Below are positions 4,842 through 6,178 of a stretch of 6,178 nucleotides of DNA, in pieces. Under the pieces are notes generated by a model. That model was not told the origin of the DNA and did not search any database. It saw only the letters and a list, made by a program, of their open reading frames with translations. The stretch is from Desulfobacteraceae bacterium (GTDB lineage: Bacteria; Desulfobacterota; DSM-4660; Desulfatiglandales; HGW-15): the NCBI GenBank assembly GCA_003819975.1, contig RPPU01000290.1:1-6178 (forward strand), given 5' to 3'. The position numbers were made by a program, and so were the translations under genes. Positions within the stretch are counted from its first letter, which is position 1. Every line of letters begins with the position of its first letter.

Positions 4842-4870
4842 ATGTTTTTTCAATAGGATCGAAAAAACAT
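4842..4870. repeat. 10-bp hairpin at the stop of the small-protein gene
   Basis: ATGTTTTTTC (4842-4851) pairs perfectly with GAAAAAACAT (4861-4870) around a 9-nt loop, starting directly after the TAG stop. The stem is AT-rich and no U-tract follows, so it is more likely a 3'-end stabiliser or incidental palindrome than an efficient terminator. Confidence 0.45.
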
Positions 4871-4881
4871 TGATTATGCTC

Positions 4882-4914
4882 TTTCATTTATCGACAACAA
4901 ATGCTCGATAGATG
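4882..4914 (-). repeat. Second, inverted copy of the TTTATCGACAA palindrome
   Basis: Positions 4882-4902 are the exact reverse complement of 3289-3309, 21 bases, and similarity continues with TCGATA at 4905-4910 as in the other copy. The hairpin arms here have decayed on one side. Both copies lie downstream of plus-strand genes. Confidence 0.7.
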
Positions 4915-4939
4915 GATGATGCGCACATAGAACGCCCTG

Positions 4940-4979
4940 AAAGGAGCGGGAGAAATTCCTTGGTGTCTCTCGTTCTTTT
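4940..4979 (+). terminator. Probable terminator of the small-protein transcript
   Basis: AAAGGAGCGGGAGA (4940-4953) pairs with TCTCTCGTTCTTTT (4966-4979) through 14 base pairs, three of them G-U, around a 12-nt loop. The U-tract is short (TTTT, then CC), so strength is moderate. It is the first terminator-like structure after the 86-codon ORF on the plus strand. Confidence 0.45.
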
Positions 4980-4988
4980 CCGGGAACC

Positions 4989-5039
4989 GGGGGTGATCAG
5001 CGTAGAAACGATTTTTATCTCTCTACGTTGTTCGCCCCC
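4989..5039. other. 18-bp imperfect long hairpin
   Basis: GGGGGTGATCAGCGTAGA (4989-5006) pairs with TCTACGTTGTTCGCCCCC (5022-5039), with one mismatch and two G-U pairs on the plus strand, around a 15-nt loop. The G-U pairs favour a plus-strand RNA. No immediate U-tract follows, so it may be a structured RNA element or part of a bidirectional 3' barrier. Confidence 0.5.
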
Positions 5040-5042
5040 ATT

Positions 5043-5078
5043 ATAAAATATTTTTTCATCCCGGAAAAAATATTTTAT
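5043..5078. repeat. 15-bp perfect AT-rich inverted repeat overlapping the SIS gene stop
   Basis: ATAAAATATTTTTTC (5043-5057) and GAAAAAATATTTTAT (5064-5078) are perfect complements around a 6-nt loop. The right arm contains the TAA stop of the SIS gene (5075-5077). It probably shapes the 3' end of that transcript. The stem is nearly all A-T, unlike a standard intrinsic terminator. Confidence 0.55.
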
Positions 5079-6082
5079 TGATATTCATTGCCGACTTTAC
5101 GGGCGCGCACCGGCTTGTCCATGTTGATGCCCAGGCGGATGCCGATTTCAACCAGCAAATTCCAACAGGCCAGGAGCTGAAGATAGGAGTCATAGCCCTG
5201 AAGCGCGGGAATTTGAATGCCGGGGAACAAGGTCCGGCGTGAACTGATGGCGAAAACACTCATACCCACACCCTGTTCGAGCACCTCTTGGAACTTGGCT
5301 TCCTCTTCCGCATAAGGCTCGATGACAACTACGACCTCCTGAGGACTCATAACTTCTTCAATACCATGCACGGCATAGGTACCTTCCAGAAAGGCTGATT
5401 TTTTTCGGGTGATCTCATTGGTTTTCAAGGTGGCTTCTTCGGCCACGCCATTGTTGCGCCCGGCAAAATAGATCGCGGGCGCCTGACTGATCTTGGCGAC
5501 CATGGCGTCGTCGATTGTTAGGTTCAAGACCTCCAGGGCTTTGTCGGAAAGTTCATCCAAAACGGATTGGGATATGGCTTTTCCGAAAAAGCCGAGCAAC
5601 AATTGATGATAGAACAGACCCTGTTCGATCACGCTTTTGGTCGCAGCCACGGCCTCTTCTTTGCCGCAACTCAGAATAAAAACCTCGCTACACAGCCTTT
5701 CCAGGGGCGTATTCTGAAAAGAAGTAAGCGCGAACTGGAAAGCAGCCCGCTTTTGCGTTAAAAGGGCGATGACTTCTTTGGTTTTGCCCGAATTGGAGGC
5801 GCCGAAAACCGTGAACGGTTCCAGAGCCAGTTCCTGGGCTTGCCGGCAGCCTTCGGTATAAACGGTCAGATCGGAATTGCTTGTCCGCGCGATCTGAATG
5901 GCGTTCTTGGCCGGAAAGATCCGGGAGGACCCTTCGCCGACCAAAAATAATTTGGAGGTCTTGCGCAGGGCCGCCAAAGGCTTGGTCAGATCTCCGGTGC
6001 GGAACCGCCGGATAATCTCGGGCGTTTGCAGCATCTCGCGCACCAGCGCATACTCTTTATATTTGCTTTCCGTCAGATTCAT
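5075..6082 (-). CDS. Double-SIS-domain phosphosugar isomerase, GlmS-isomerase/AgaS-like
   Basis: This 335-residue protein has two SIS (phosphosugar-binding) domains, at about 35-165 and 190-315, and no glutaminase domain. It is therefore like stand-alone amino-sugar isomerases or deaminases (AgaS, FrlB and NagB-II-like) rather than full GlmS. The first SIS domain has GEGSSR (49-54) and SNSGKTKE (96-103), the phosphate-binding loop. The second has NEIT (222-225) and AVHGIEE (237-243). By alignment with the GlmS isomerase domain, Glu223, His239 and the C-terminal Lys329 (in DKPVRARKV) match GlmS Glu488, His504 and Lys603, the residues for proton transfer, ring opening and Schiff-base formation. 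An active aldose-ketose isomerase or deaminase is therefore likely. GGAGG (6087-6091), four bases before the ATG, gives the start. It has its own promoter. The actual sugar phosphate cannot be told from this window. Confidence 0.9.
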   Translation of the reverse strand: MNLTESKYKEYALVREMLQTPEIIRRFRTGDLTKPLAALRKTSKLFLVGEGSSRIFPAKNAIQIARTSNSDLTVYTEGCRQAQELALEPFTVFGASNSGKTKEVIALLTQKRAAFQFALTSFQNTPLERLCSEVFILSCGKEEAVAATKSVIEQGLFYHQLLLGFFGKAISQSVLDELSDKALEVLNLTIDDAMVAKISQAPAIYFAGRNNGVAEEATLKTNEITRKKSAFLEGTYAVHGIEEVMSPQEVVVVIEPYAEEEAKFQEVLEQGVGMSVFAISSRRTLFPGIQIPALQGYDSYLQLLACWNLLVEIGIRLGINMDKPVRARKVGNEYQ

Positions 6083-6102
6083 GCTTCCTCCATTAGACGT
6101 AT

Positions 6103-6131
6103 ATTTTAGAACATTGATAATTCGTTGTTAA
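6103..6131 (-). promoter_or_regulatory. Sigma-70-type promoter of the SIS isomerase gene
   Basis: On the minus strand TTAACA (6126-6131), 17 nt, then TAAAAT (6103-6108) form a good vegetative-type promoter. Only about 13-15 nt of leader would precede the start codon, so control by a long leader RNA is unlikely. Confidence 0.6.
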
Positions 6132-6160
6132 TAAATTTCAAATTGCCGCATGAACTCCAC

Positions 6161-6178
6161 GGGATCTCTAAAAATTCG
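6161..6178 (+). mobile_element. Start of a second copy of the inverted-repeat element, cut by the window edge
   Basis: GGGATCTCTAAAAATTCG is identical to 3948-3965. The final G matches the left end of the 97-bp element; the right end, reverse-complemented, would give A. A second copy in the same orientation therefore probably begins here, about 30 bp upstream of the SIS promoter -35. Only the end is visible. Confidence 0.65.

Larger units (their letters stand above)
4842..5074. other. 233-bp hairpin-rich convergent intergenic region
   Basis: No gene is visible between the 86-codon ORF and the convergent SIS gene. The region is a run of hairpins: 4842-4870, a palindrome copy at 4882-4914, a terminator-like stem at 4940-4979, a long GC-closed stem at 4989-5039 and an AT stem at 5043-5078. 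Such density goes beyond the needs of two converging transcripts and could include a structured RNA, though I match no known class. Confidence 0.5.

Overview
The window looks like chromosomal DNA from a Gram-negative, motile or chemosensing bacterium, most likely Desulfobacterota (deltaproteobacterial type) or a close relative. This assignment is an inference from protein style: a transmembrane chemoreceptor paired with a periplasmic solute-binding protein, a YjbQ protein, strong Shine-Dalgarno sites, and intergenic DNA crowded with small palindromic repeats. No rRNA, tRNA or CRISPR array is visible.

Layout. Positions 73-2181 (minus strand) hold a two-gene unit: a methyl-accepting chemotaxis protein with little or no HAMP domain, then, 33 bp downstream, a secreted family-3 solute-binding protein with no transporter genes beside it. 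A 301-bp divergent promoter region (2182-2482) separates this unit from a plus-strand SDR oxidoreductase (2483-3250). The region has three tandem 17-bp repeats just upstream of the SDR promoter and a 12-bp element shared by both candidate -10 regions. A palindrome-rich gap (3251-3518) leads to a plus-strand YjbQ/UPF0047 gene (3519-3920).

From 3921 to 5074 no standard-sized gene is present. This stretch holds a 97-bp miniature element with perfect 17-bp terminal inverted repeats, a good sigma-70-type promoter (4090-4117), a leader of about 230 nt with very short ORFs, two tandem intrinsic terminators whose arms can exchange partners, two overlapping small ORFs (35 and 86 codons) with strong ribosome-binding sites, and a series of 3' hairpins. 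A convergent minus-strand gene (5075-6082) encodes a double-SIS-domain phosphosugar isomerase that keeps the GlmS-type catalytic residues. The last 18 bases repeat one end of the 97-bp element exactly, so a second copy probably begins at the right edge.

How it fits together. The chemoreceptor and binding protein probably form one sensing unit. The SDR, YjbQ and SIS genes look like separate metabolic genes with their own promoters. The least explained part is 4090-5040: a promoter, leader, tandem terminators and mini-cistrons of unknown function. It is the best candidate here for something undescribed, either an attenuated small-protein operon or a small RNA followed by a small-protein operon.
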